64,000 bases of DNA. Origin: Carposina sasakii. Its lineage: Eukaryota > Arthropoda > Insecta > Lepidoptera > Carposinidae. A program made the position numbers and the translations under genes. The notes under the pieces were generated by a model. The model was not told where the DNA came from. It was given only the letters and a program-made list of their open reading frames with translations, and made no database searches. Below, piece after piece: positions 52,683 through 63,215 of this stretch (position 1 is its first letter; each line of letters begins with the position of its first letter). The stretch lies in contig CP053168.1 of assembly GCA_014607495.2 (NCBI GenBank), positions 434,001 to 498,000 of the forward strand. The letters run 5' to 3'.

Positions 52683-52942
52683 TCCACGTGGTGCCGGCAG
52701 AGTAGAATTCGTACCACCCCATGTTTGCCCGTGGGTATCGTACGAGGCGATTAAGGGTTTCCGAGAGGTGGGCAGCAGCGCCCCCCGTGTTGACAACATA
52801 GTCCAAAATACATACTGCGGTTACCAACCCGCCTGCCCAGCGTGGTGACTATGGGCAAATACCCCACATGGCAGTCTTGTGGACTGCCCTGGGGGAGGCC
52901 TACGTCCAGCAGTGGACTGCAATAGGCTGATGATGATGATGA
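52683..52942 (+). mobile_element. SINE-A, full length, with 13-bp target duplication
   Basis: Starts tccacgtggtgccggcagag, ends aggctgatgatgatgatga. The direct repeat tgtgaaatcattt flanks it (52670-52682, 52943-52955). Internal sequence is the cleanest SINE-A here, marking a recent insertion. Confidence 0.9.
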
Positions 52943-52955
52943 TGTGAAATCATTT

Positions 52956-53647
52956 GGAAAATAACTAAGTATAATAGGGCAATCGCGCTGTTGTTCAACG
53001 TTCTTATTTATCAAAGCTAAACCACAACCTAAAACTTTATGTAATGCACATTTTTTATCGCTCTAAAATTCTAAAATGTTTAAAACTGGTTTAAAGCCAT
53101 AAGAGCAAGAAAAGGAAGACGTCGAAGTCTGAACCACTGCCAAATGAATAATGAAACCAAACGAAAGCTAGACCATAACCAAAAACTTTCCAAAAACGTA
53201 GGATGAGCATTATTTTTCAAGCGCAGTAACACTATGGACTTGCAAGCAAAATCTTTGAGATATGACTCCTTGAAGCGTTATCGAATCACTAACTATCCGG
53301 TAGTTATTACAAAAAAATATAATTTCTGAAGCGGTAGCCTTAGAATACATACCTACTCGTATATAACAATTATACGAGCGACAGCGAAGTTCGCAAAGTT
53401 ATCGAAACATTTCCATCAATAGCAATCTGCATCAGCATTTATGAACGTGATGAATGAAGGCTTAAGTTATTTTAAACGTAGCTGTAGAATTTATGTTTGA
53501 ATTATGTATGTAATTAGCTTTTCTTTAAATCCTTCTTTCATAACCTTGTTAAAGCCCGAGAAGCAAATGGCAAATCTTTGGCAATGTGAACGTAAGCAAC
53601 CATGATGCACCGACCCCGTAAATAATGGGATTATCTGCGAAACACGA
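52956..53647. other. Unassigned sequence
   Basis: Nothing supported. Confidence 0.35.
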
Positions 53648-53790
53648 TATGATAAACCGATTTATCGACATTTAGCCTGTCAAAATACGATAAATATAGC
53701 CGCCATGTTGAATTTTGTATAGAGATGATTCGATATCGTACGATACGCTATCCACGATGCGTGGTCATGCTAGGGGGGAAGGGCAGGAAG
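53648..53790 (-). repeat. Arm 2 of the widely spaced inverted repeat
   Basis: acgatatgataaaccgattt, atcgacatttagcctgtcaa, cgataaatatagccgccatg, ttgaattttgtatagagatg and gatgcgtggtcatgctaggg: reverse complement of 51382-51525 with a few indels. The 2.1 kb between contains Repeat-N and two SINE-A copies. Confidence 0.75.
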
Positions 53791-54610
53791 ATTATGATAT
53801 TAAAAGCCGCTCTCTATATTTACCACTGACTTATATTTCGACATGAAGACATGTCAGTTACCAACCAAGTGTCTAATCCCGCTCGCCATAGCTCGTTTTG
53901 ACCGTTCATTATGCTATGAAATATGGGTCAGTGAGATTGAACTGAATAGATATATTTTGGGCCTGTCCGGCGGAGAAACACGCCGCTTTTGTCTCAGTGT
54001 TTGTACTTGTAACCGGGTGGATGTAAGTGGAAACTTTTGACGGCAGGTAATTTATTTGACGTCCCACGTAGATGGTGGCGACGCAGACACTGACTAAATG
54101 AGACTGGAATATGGACAGGTTCTTTATCCTAAGTTGTATTCATTATATTGCGCTTTACGTACAAATTTTTATATATTTATTATGTAGTTTAATTCTTTTC
54201 ATGATTTTCTTCTATAGAAAGATTATCTTGTCACTGATATTTTATAACTACTTACCTACATACACTAATAAAGAACCATATAATTTAAAGTATCTGTTGC
54301 CGGGTTCTCTGTAGTCAGCTTAAATTGCATTTCATTGAACATAGATACCCTTCTGTTACACCATGTATAGCTATCTGAATTACCTAGGTCATAGTTAATT
54401 CTACATGCAAAATCACGTCCATTATTGTTAAAAACGTTAGGCAGAAGTGTGAAAATCGGGGTCTAGATTATCTAGGTAAATCTAAAATATCCCTAAAAAT
54501 TGGTTTGCAAAAGGAATATCCTATTTCCGGAGGCGGCGGCGGTGCGCTGATTCATCTTCGAAGAGTTGGGTTGAAAATATCAAGGAACAATATAAGCGCG
54601 ATATAATATA
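53791..54610. other. Unassigned sequence
   Basis: ggaggcggcggcggtgcgct at about 54529 is a brief GC-rich patch. No gene or repeat end recognised. Confidence 0.35.
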
Positions 54611-55195
54611 TAGGGTGTTACGAAAGAGGTATTTTATGCGAAATTTTTTCATACACCTACCTATACAGGATGTAAAAAGACAACAATGTTTTTTAATACC
54701 TCGTATTCTTTGTTACGATTAAAGGTTACGATCATTTTCTTCTATGGAACCAACCCTGGGAAAAGACAAAAAAAAATTGAAAAAATACTGTCATTTTTTT
54801 GTAAAAAAGCAAAGCAATGCAAGCAAAAAACAAAACTAACATCATAACATTTTGACATGGTATCTTTGAAAAAAATGTTTGTTAACCGATTTCAGATGGA
54901 TTTATGTCATAAAAATGATAATATTAATGTAACTTTGGACCTCAATATCTTGGAAACCGGTGGTTTCCCAGGGGTGCTTCCATAGAAAAAAATGATCGTG
55001 ATGTTACAAAAAATACGAGGTATTAAATAAACAAAGTTGTCTTTTTACTCCCAGTATAGCAACTCGGGAATGTTAAATTGTCTGGATTTTCTGGCAAAGC
55101 TCAAATTTTGTGTATATATTCTTTATAGGGTACTATTTCTCTTAGTATTTCGTTTAACATAGTACCCCTTTTGTTACACCCTGAATACCTATGTA
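54611..55195 (+). mobile_element. MITE-2 split by MITE-3
   Basis: Left part tagggtgttacgaaagaggt, attttatgcgaaattttttc to 54665; right part from 55055 with tgttaaattgtctggatttt, ctttatagggtactatttct and cccttttgttacaccctga. Confidence 0.75.
54666..55054 (+). mobile_element. MITE-3, full length, nested, TA target duplication
   Basis: caggatgtaaaaagacaaca to agttgtctttttactcccag; TA at 54664-54665 and 55055-55056. Internal blocks are collinear with 39611-40009 but in reverse order, that is, the inner sequence is in the opposite orientation. Confidence 0.82.
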
Positions 55196-55502
55196 TAAAA
55201 TATAATAGAATATTTTTTTATTTGAATTTAATTTACGAGTCACGTGTTAAAAGGAGGAAAGGAAGCTGAGAAAAAAAAAGTTATTTTTTAAAGGTCATAC
55301 AATATTTATCAATGTTATTATCAAAACAGTAACATGGAAAGCCAATTTCAAAGAGTAACATGTTAGGAATGAGTATCGAATACTTTCCGACTCGAATCTG
55401 AGTCAAAGGAACGAGATAGGTTAGGTTATATCAAGATTCCTTTGCCTTTACGAAAAACCGGACATATATAATATATATGAAACTTTACACAGTCATATAC
55501 CC

Positions 55503-55770
55503 ACAGGATGTAACAGAAGGCGTATGTTAAGCGAAAAGCTATGTAGATAGCCCACTATAATAGAGAACCTATTTCCAAAATTTGAGACTCGAAATCAAAT
55601 TTTTACTTTTCAAGATTGTATGAACATTCCTGAGTTGTTTAGGAATTCTCCATACTATCTGGAAAAATAAACATGTGATTTCGAGTCTGAAATTTTGTGG
55701 GTAGGTTCCTTTTAGTGGGCTATTTACATAGCTTTTCGCTTAACATACCCCTTTTGTTACACCTTGTATA
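55503..55770. mobile_element. MITE-2, full length
   Basis: cacaggatgtaacagaaggc to ccccttttgttacaccttgt, palindromic, with taagcgaaaagctatgtaga and its mirror. Confidence 0.85.
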
Positions 55771-55799
55771 TGAATATCAACTCTCGAGACTTAGGATCT

Positions 55800-56052
55800 A
55801 TAATAAATAATAAATAAATAAATATTCACACACTACACAACACATTGACCTAGTCCCACACTAAGATCCCTAAGGTCTTGTGTCGTGGGTACTAAGCAAC
55901 GGTATATAAATACATAGGTAAGTATAGAGACATCCATGACTCAGAAACAAACATCGATATTCATCATATCAATGTTTGCACCTACCGGGATTCGAACCCA
56001 GGACCTATGGCGTCGCAGGCAGGGCCACTACCTACTGCACCAATCAGTCGTC
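55800..56052 (-). mobile_element. SINE-D with tRNA-like head, reverse
   Basis: Tail ataaataaataaatattcac; body acattgacctagtcccacac, ctaaggtcttgtgtcgtggg, catccatgactcagaaacaa; head acctaccgggattcgaaccc (B box in reverse), aggacctatggcgtcgcagg and agggccactacctactgcac. Confidence 0.75.
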
Positions 56053-56257
56053 AAATCTAGCTTTTGATGACGTTCTTTAGGTATCTGCACCATTGCTTTG
56101 CATCCAAATATGATATGATTTAAATTAGGCTTCATGCCTGCCCATACCTCTATTATATAGAGTTTGTTTCATAGAATAAGGTCCCTTTTACGCATTCCTA
56201 AATTATTAAATATCGGCCGCCTGCGACTTCAAAATTATCGTAAGTGAACTTAAGAAT

Positions 56258-56320
56258 TCACGTTATTTCCCGTTCCCGTGGGAATTTCGGGAAATCTCTT
56301 CTTTGTGAACCTATATACGT
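56258..56320 (+). repeat. CCCGTGGGAATTTCGGG-type repeat fragment
   Basis: ttatttcccgttcccgtggg, aatttcgggaaatctcttct match the unit expanded in tandem inside the nested insertion at 4316-5120. Confidence 0.55.
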
Positions 56321-56529
56321 GAATCACGTTTCTTGCTTCACTAGTTTTTCCTCGGCATAATTATATATTATATAATATGACGGAAGCCTACGATTTCGTT
56401 TGCGTGATATTTAGTATTTCGAATAATTCTTTATTATTTTAGTTTTAGGTCTCTAAGACCAGCGGTTTAGTCTATGCGGTAATCCGTCAGTCAGTCAAAC
56501 AAGATAAAGCATTTTATATTAAAATTTAT

Positions 56530-56880
56530 AAATGTAAACTATTTTTCTATGCTGCTCTGCGAGTGAAAAAATAACGTATAATACTACAGCTGCTTCTCTT
56601 CCCGGGCATACTGTACAAGTCAGTAGAGGCATAGAGGAATAAAAGAATCTTAATCTTATTCCTCTATGGTAGAGGGACAAGAGGGTCTTGGTGTTTTGTA
56701 GGCGATGGGCTGACCGCCTGTCACTACTAACCGAACTTGTACATCTCAACTATACCCTCAAATTGGTCAGAAGTGGCACCATGTCGTTCTATCGGCCCTT
56801 AGTGCTCTGCCTACCCCGTAAGGGATAAAGGCGTGATTATATTTATGTATGTATGTTTATGTAAATTGTTTTTTCTGTAT
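56530..56880 (+). repeat. SINE-C copy with a micro-palindrome insertion
   Basis: Collinear with 50325-50605 from ttctatgctgctctgcgagt to ctaccccgtaagggataaag and a (gtat)n-like tail, except for 46 extra bases at 56630-56675. Confidence 0.78.
56630..56669. repeat. 40-bp palindromic insertion with 6-bp direct repeats
   Basis: catagaggaata at one end and tattcctctatg at the other (12-bp perfect arms), inserted into SINE-C and flanked by tagagg (56624-56629, 56670-56675). The uninterrupted site agtagagggacaag is inferred from 50325 and 17795. Confidence 0.75.
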
Positions 56881-57319
56881 AAAATGTCTTACGTACACTC
56901 AAAAAAAAGAAAATATCAAAAATTACGTAAACAGCTCACAAACGGAACATCAATTTAACGGCGACCGCATAAAAAAATCATGGATTCACAACGCACAAAT
57001 CGGGAGCTAATGTCGCATTTTATCCCGTGTCGGGTTAACCGGGATTGCCTATATTTACATACATACCCGGCCCTTTCGGTTCAAAGGTCGTTTACTAGCC
57101 GATAACATCTAAAAGCCCTAATACAGATATTGGGTTATGGTTTGGCAGATATATCTGTACAGTTATCATATAGCAAGTCAGGCAGGAATGATTTGAATGT
57201 TTTGTTTTATGAACCTTGAACTAAGCAACTACAATGGAGTGTCTAAATCTCTAATAAGTAATTGCGATCAAATGTTAAAATCTGTGATTAACATAGTTTT
57301 GCCTCATGTTTATCAGAAA

Positions 57320-57425
57320 CTAGCGGCCGCCCACGACTTCGACCATATAACCTTTAGGATTCCCGTTATTTCTCGTTTCCGAGGAAATTTCGGGAAATCC
57401 TTTCTTTGTGGACCTAAGCGTCACA
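57320..57425 (+). repeat. CTAGT-type repeat fragment
   Basis: aactagcggccgcccacgac, ttcgaccatataacctttag, gattcccgttatttctcgtt and tttcgggaaatcctttcttt. Confidence 0.6.
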
Positions 57426-57594
57426 AATAGAAGCTCACGATCAAAATCACTGCAGTACTTTGCTTCAGCGTTGATGTCAGTTAGGATAAGTTTTCTTATT
57501 ATCTTTATGCAATACTCGTAGTAATCTTTATGTACTTGATCTAAATGGCTGCTTTCAAGGTTCTCTAAGCTTCACCACTTTGGTCTTAGTTTAC

Positions 57595-57682
57595 ATACAT
57601 GATGTAACAGAAGGGGTTAAAGTTAAGGAAACGCTATGAAGACAGCCCATTACACATGCCCTTTTTGATACATCCTGCATTT
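57595..57682 (+). mobile_element. MITE-2 remnant
   Basis: tacatgatgtaacagaaggg, gaaacgctatgaagacagcc and gccctttttgatacatcctg; the two ends survive, the centre is lost. Confidence 0.6.
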
Positions 57683-58209
57683 ATACTTCACGCAGGACGA
57701 AGTCGTATGGTATTGTTGAGTTGAATATATTCTCTGTACATATATAATTGTCAAAAATACCAATACTAATATAGTGGACCTTTATCAAAAACCGGATAGT
57801 TTCGGTTACCCATAGGCTTTAGTTCCGAAGTTTAATTAATTTAATGTTTGGTATAGGACTTGTTGCGTTCGTACAACGGTTAATGTGAAATTGATTGTTT
57901 TATTATTAACAATAACATGAAAGCATGAATTATTATGTGGCTACTCGGTGATGGAACTAGTAGATAACGTTTGTAATTTATTCCTTACTAATACCAAAAA
58001 TCATGTACCAAATAATATCAAATTCATTATGTCACTAGGGTTACCAATGTGTATTAGAAAGGAATAGATCAAATTAACCAACGATGACTGTACGCGCTTA
58101 AAGGCAGATCCAAATTAGACAACCAAGATTTTCATGCAAGGTCCTAAACTTATTATATTGATATTGAATATAGATTATTACAAATGAGTTAAGCACATAG
58201 TATAAAATA
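57683..58209. other. Unassigned AT-rich sequence
   Basis: Nothing supported. Confidence 0.35.
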
Positions 58210-58400
58210 AACCTATAGATTTGGGGTAGACGCGCCCGCATCGTTTGCTGAGATAGTCTGTCAGTCTGGTCTGGTGGCTTCGACCCAAGCGGCCAGCCGC
58301 CCGCCGCCCGTCTGTCAGTCCGGTCTGGTGGCTTCGACCCGAGCGGCCACCCTCCCGCGCGCCCAGCACAGGGCAGCGCCGGCGACGATGGTGGCTTATA
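58210..58400. other. GC-rich island with a 54-bp tandem duplication
   Basis: About 190 bp of strikingly CpG-rich DNA in AT-rich surroundings. Two copies of a 54-bp unit starting gtctgtcagtctggtctggt (58256) and gtctgtcagtccggtctggt (58310). On the minus strand the repeat is in frame with GGWPLGSKPPDRTDR and GGWPLGSKPPDQTDR. It could be a 5' exon/promoter or an imported fragment. Not assigned. Confidence 0.5.
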
Positions 58401-58462
58401 GTGCCCGATCAAGACGCGGTAGTAACAATGACAATAGAATGAACTTGACGAATAGAATAGAA

Positions 58463-58690
58463 TGACGGCCGATAGGTCTAGTAGGTAGTGACCCTGCCTG
58501 CGACGCCATAGGTCCTGGGTTCGAATCCCAGTGGGTGCAAACATTGATATGATGAATATCGATGTTTGTTTCCGAGTCATGGATGTTTCTATACTTATCT
58601 ATGTATTATATACAGTTGCTTAGTACCCACGACACAAGACTATAGGGATCTTAATGTGGGACTTGGTTAATGTATCTTAATGTGTGAATA
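58463..58690 (+). mobile_element. SINE-D, full length, tRNA-like head
   Basis: Head: ggccgataggtctagtaggt, agtgaccctgcctgcgacgc, cctgggttcgaatcccagtg (B box). Body: gtttccgagtcatggatgtt, gcttagtacccacgacacaa, atcttaatgtgggacttggt. Tail tatttatatatttattt. Confidence 0.8.
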
Positions 58691-58744
58691 TTTATATATT
58701 TATTTAACTTAGATAAATCTATATTTTGTATTTAAAATACCTAG

Positions 58745-58982
58745 ATCAAGTAATTAAATGTTGGGGTAGGTAGAAGTGACCCTGCTGGCCGCGCCATAGG
58801 CCTGGGTTCTAATCCCGGTAGATGCAAACTATCTATGTTTGTTTGTTTCAAAGTCATGGATGTTTGTATTATGGTATTTATAGCTTAGTACTTCTAAACA
58901 AGAGTTTTGTGATCTAAATTTTCAAACACAGGATCAATGGCGCGGCAGGCATAGTCACTACCAATTACGGCAATCGACCGTT
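58745..58982. repeat. Diverged SINE-D pair, head to head
   Basis: aggtagaagtgaccctgctg, gccgcgccataggcctgggt (forward head) and, 150 bp on, ggatcaatggcgcggcaggc, atagtcactaccaattacgg (reverse head). Body match between: gtttcaaagtcatggatgtt. Confidence 0.55.
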
Positions 58983-59333
58983 ATTTTCATATACTTTGTT
59001 TCTTTCAACATATTATATTGATTGATCTAATAAGACTATTTACAAACCTAGACTTAAGCGTATGTTGTGTAAGGTTATTTAAATAACAAAATCAACGTTA
59101 AAACATCTCAATAAAAGGCCAGAAACTTACCCAAAAAGGTCGCTTTCAACTTAAATTGAGGTGACATGAGCATACCTAGTGCTGCTTGCAAACTTTTGTA
59201 TGTGGTCACTAGTTTTGTTACAAAACTTTCTCTGCCAGCATTTTATGAGAGCTTTATTTTGTAAAATGCGAGAAATAAGTTAACAGTTTTCTGAATATTA
59301 TAATTAAAATACAGATTTTGTTTCAATTTTATA
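58983..59333. other. Unassigned sequence
   Basis: Nothing supported. Confidence 0.35.
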
Positions 59334-59563
59334 TACAGGATGTAACAAAAAGGGTATGTTAAGCGAAAAGCTATGTAAATAGCCCACTGTAGAGAACCTA
59401 TCCACGAAATTTGAGACTCGAAATCACATGTTTATTTTTCAAGATTGTATGAAAATTTCTGAGATATTAAAAAATTCTAACCATACTATCGGGAAAAAAA
59501 AACATGTGATTTCGAGTCTCAAATTTTGTGGAGAGGTCCTCTACAGTTTTGTTACACCCTGTA
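59334..59563. mobile_element. MITE-2, nearly full length
   Basis: tacaggatgtaacaaaaagg to agttttgttacaccctgta, TA-flanked; about 35 bp shorter than 25062-25321 because the right arm lacks the gggctatttacatagctttt block. Confidence 0.82.
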
Positions 59564-59699
59564 TAGATACATATTATGTATAGACACGGCTGGGTCATAG
59601 AGGAGATACCACAGCCACCATAGCGGGGACAGGTGGTAAGTTATGTACTATCTCAAAGAAAAACATTGTATTACAAGCTTATCAAGATTTTTATGCGGC

Positions 59700-59785
59700 C
59701 ATGAGCTACAAAATATCGTAGTAGATTCGTAGTCCGTAGCAAGTTCGTAGTAATGTTCGCGGTGACTACGTTGCGATAGTAAACT
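59700..59785. repeat. CGTAG-rich patch
   Basis: atatcgtagtagattcgtag, tccgtagcaagttcgtagta and cggtgactacgttgcgatag: several cgtag motifs in 85 bp, like 17155-17235. Confidence 0.5.
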
Positions 59786-60087
59786 TCTATCTTAATAATA
59801 AAAATATATAAACAATTACCTTTATTATTACCTATTGTATAACTAATTTAGTCTACACCAAAACCGCAAAATCATTGAAAATAATTCTACCCCATTCCAA
59901 GTTTTACACGTGTTTGTAGACGTTAAAATAGCAAATAATTGTAACGCTAAATAGCGGTACGAACATAACAGTATCGCTTGGAAGGACACTTGTATGCAAA
60001 TGTTGCTTTGTTCCGAATACCTCGGACGTTCGGTCACTTGAATAATTTAGCACTTTTTTTTGGGTAAAAAACGAGTAGATAGGTATT

Positions 60088-60395
60088 GAATTGTATCAGG
60101 CGTCACTATTCGGAAGTTCAAATCTCCAAACTCAAAAACTGAGTTAGTTGGTTCGGTAGATAGAACTAACATGGAAAACTAATCCTGATGATGCCACGGG
60201 TGTTGGCGAAACATATGTCGATTAAAATGTTAATTGGTTTTCGGATTAGCAGCTATGTATTTATGGTTGCATGCTAGGTGCTTGGATCTGGCTTCTCGTT
60301 GCGACTGTAGTGTCTTGTGTTCGTGATCATGAGTCGGCAGATCCGAGGGTCAGCGGAGGGTATAAGGTCCGGTGGTGGGCGATCCCTCAATAGAG
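60088..60395 (+). mobile_element. Family P element, other-arm copy
   Basis: attgtatcaggcgtcactat, then gttagttggttcggtagata, cacgggtgttggcgaaacat, agcagctatgtatttatggt, gcttggatctggcttctcgt, cggcagatccgagggtcagc and ggtggtgggcgatccctcaa. Confidence 0.75.
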
Positions 60396-60419
60396 AGTAG
60401 ATAGGTGTTTTTTTTACAT

Positions 60420-60555
60420 ACATGCAAGGCACCATTTACTGCGTCTTCTCGAGTTCCTTACTGTTACCACATGGACGGAAGGAGAGGCCTCACCACGTGA
60501 GTCTTAATATGCTAACAGGCACACTTCTGCCCAAACTTTTGGGGTATAACTATAT
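60420..60555 (-). repeat. Diverged repeat with CACACTTCTGCCC motif
   Basis: acatacatgcaaggcaccat, ggacggaaggagaggcctca and ggcacacttctgcccaaact, related to 38965-39185. Confidence 0.35.
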
Positions 60556-60744
60556 ATTATAATAATCCTAGACAAAAACACTGTCTTACCTATACATGAG
60601 ACATATCGCGCAAAAGACACTAAAATGTAAATGCCTCTTTGTTCCCTCTACGGACACTAGCGTATCTGCGCGTTTACTTTAGCCGCTGAGTTTGCATAAA
60701 TTTCAATGATCATAGCGTTAAAGAAGTGTGGGGAGGAGGTGGTA

Positions 60745-60835
60745 AAATAACTCAACAACTTAGGATGTACTACTGCGTTGATAAAGGTCTCCTGTAATAT
60801 TTTTTCTCATATATCTTCCATGTCACAGACAGCGA
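60745..60835 (-). repeat. Repeat-N fragment, reverse
   Basis: actgcgttgataaaggtctc, ttttttctcatatatcttcc and acagacagcgatcc are the complement of 51690-51760. Confidence 0.65.
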
Positions 60836-61125
60836 TCCGTTACATTTTTATTATATGTATATAGGTAGATCTTCTCAAGAATAACCTCATAAACCGGGTG
60901 TTGACAGGTTGTTGTACCGAGAGCTATAGTGGGAGGAAAATATTAGTGATTGGTTCATATTGTGCTACCCAGTTCGAATCTCCTTTTTACCCTTACTTCA
61001 TGGTACGTAGCGGTTTGAGATGCTTTCGGTGTGGCATATGCGGAGTTGGAGAGATTTTTTCGTAAGTACCTACGTACTTGATCTAGTTAGAATATTTTTG
61101 GGTGTTTTCACTGTATTTATTTATT

Positions 61126-61370
61126 ATAGCAGAAGGTGTATATACAGCCAAATGCTACGAAAATAGCCTAGTGTATAGAAACCTCGAAATCACATGTTTA
61201 TTTTTCTAAATACTATGGAGAATTCCTAAACAGCTCAGGAATGTTCATGTAGGTAATCTTGAAAAATTTAGATATTACGAATCTCAAATTTTGCGGACAG
61301 GTACTTTATATGTACTATTTCTATAGCATTTTACTTGAAATATACCCTGTTTGTTTGTACATCCTTTAGG
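61126..61370. mobile_element. MITE-2, old diverged copy
   Basis: gcagaaggtgtatatacagc, cgaaatcacatgtttatttt, gaatctcaaattttgcggac and aatataccctgtttgtttgt keep the family order. Confidence 0.6.
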
Positions 61371-62332
61371 TATATCGCTATCCCAACTCCACCTTAAGTA
61401 ATGCCCACAGGAACGTAACAAACACTTAAGCACGGGTTTCCTAGGATAGGTGTCATATAGCACTCGTAATACAGCGGTGAACGATGTAACTGGAACGTTT
61501 TACATTTATTAGAAAGCCAACATAATACATAACAGTTACGTTAATACAAGTAGGACAGGAGCACATGATAATATTATGTATCACAATTACAGACTAGCAC
61601 AACTTATACAATAAATGAATATATCACTTATTATATATTACTAATTATATATCACTGTCCCATGCTCATCTTCAGACATATACGAACGGAATTAACAGTC
61701 GCTACTTGTAGCATTGTTCTGTACTAATGTCATTTGCCCTATCAATATTCGACACCAGCCATACATTTGAGCTGTTTTGTCGTGCCATATTGGGAGAGAT
61801 TACACTGAATCTAGTACTTTTTCATCTAAGTTTGGGTAATCGATGTTTGAGTCAATCGGCTATTATTGTAAAATAAATATGTACTTACTACATTTAAATC
61901 ACACAAAACACAAAATCTTCACTGACCTCATAATGCAGTAAAATGCATTCCTACATAGACTTTCCAAAACCACTGAAATTTGAATTTAGCTTGTTTTGCA
62001 TTTTCAATTCTCATAATGTTTCCGAGTTCGCCGGGCTGCCTAATATGATTTGTGATTGTTCTTGTGCTTGTACAGTCCGTTTCATAGTACAATTCATGTG
62101 GCTGATTGCGGAACTAACATTTTTTCTATACAATTTACACAGATCATGTAGTCATACAGAGAGCAACTAGCGACATCATGCAAAGGAAGTATTTGGTGAA
62201 AAGCACTTTAGTTGGTATATCTCGTTTGTGTGCATTATTGGAATACAGTTATTTAATGCTCGCAGATTGAGCTAATAGAAAAAATTACATACATATGATG
62301 ATGATCTCCGACCGTATTTCAACCAAGGCGAC
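61371..62332. other. Unassigned sequence
   Basis: About 960 bp without recognised repeats or protein-like frames; tatatattactaattatata near 61635 is simple sequence. Confidence 0.35.
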
Positions 62333-62543
62333 CAATCTCTACGGAGATTGGCCAGGTACGCAGTAGATATTATAGTGCACAAGTGTGTGCGCAAACGGAG
62401 ATGCACTCTCTATTCCGTTACTCTCATAGTCCGATGGGACGGAAAGCCGACACGGCCGGAGAGAGATCAGGCGCAGGACCAACGGTTTTACGTGCTTTCC
62501 GAGGCACGAGCTAAGTGACAATAGCGCACTGGGCTACCACCGC
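62333..62543 (-). mobile_element. Metulj-like tRNA SINE, reverse, internally deleted
   Basis: agattggccaggtacgcagt, tatagtgcacaagtgtgtgc, gtccgatgggacggaaagcc, gagagagatcaggcgcagga and tccgaggcacgagctaagtg, then directly gcgcactgggctaccaccgc, the A-box head. The B box and flanking ~90 bp present at 37928 are missing. Confidence 0.78.
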
Positions 62544-62694
62544 ATTATATACATACATACAGGGTGTAAGTGACAGCCAGGCAAATATGGATATGGTCTT
62601 TAGACCGAGCGAAAGCCACTGAATTTTTTTAGAAGAATATCCGGAAATTTACAAGGTACGCCTAAAGAAGTATTACTTCAAGAAAAGGTTAAAA

Positions 62695-62757
62695 TCTAAT
62701 ATTAATCTAATATTGTACATTTCCCTTGTGTGTACAATAAGAATAAAGAATAAAATG
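62695..62757 (+). mobile_element. LINE 3' tail, (AATAAAG)n type
   Basis: aatctaatattgtacatttc, ccttgtgtgtacaataagaa, taaagaataaaatg resembles the 3' end of the CR1-like LINE at 16960-17021 (gtctgtgtacaataaagaat). Confidence 0.55.
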
Positions 62758-63044
62758 TATAGTAACATCAAATCCCAGTCGATATTTTCCATATAAAAAC
62801 AGAAAGCCGAGATGGCGTATGATTCTGAGCGCCTCATTCTGTGTCGATACCGCCCGAGGGATATTTATAATTCAGACGTTGCTTTTTGAATACCAAAAGT
62901 CACTACCATACGTGAGAGAGGATTATTTTAGCCCGCGCATTGGAGAAAAGGCTTTCAATTCGTCAAATCTGGCTCGATAACGTGATAGGAAAGATAATTC
63001 CAATTAATATTAATGCGAAAGTAAGTTTGTTATCTCTTTCTTTA

Positions 63045-63215
63045 CTAGCGGTCGCCCATGACTTCGTCCGCGTGAAAGGGGATTACACCCGAGCGAAGCC
63101 GGGGTGAGTGATATATAGCTTTATAATCTTCCTCGATAAATAGGCTATCTAACACTGAAAGAATTTTTCAAATTGAACCAGTAGTTCCCGAGATTTTTCA
63201 GCTTTATAATATTAT
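63045..63215 (+). repeat. CTAGT-type repeat
   Basis: ttactagcggtcgcccatga, cttcgtccgcgtgaaagggg, cttcctcgataaataggcta, tctaacactgaaagaatttt and agtagttcccgagatttttc, ending agctttataatatta. Confidence 0.7.

Noticed and set aside
58098..58580. 160-codon minus-strand frame as one protein
   Set aside because: It crosses the SINE-D head (GIRTQDLWRRR is the reverse of its tRNA-like part) and unrelated AT-rich DNA; only the GC-rich middle is of interest.
61943..62170. 75-codon plus-strand frame with hydrophobic segment
   Set aside because: No Kozak context, domain or splice signals; the hydrophobic stretch follows from T-rich codons.
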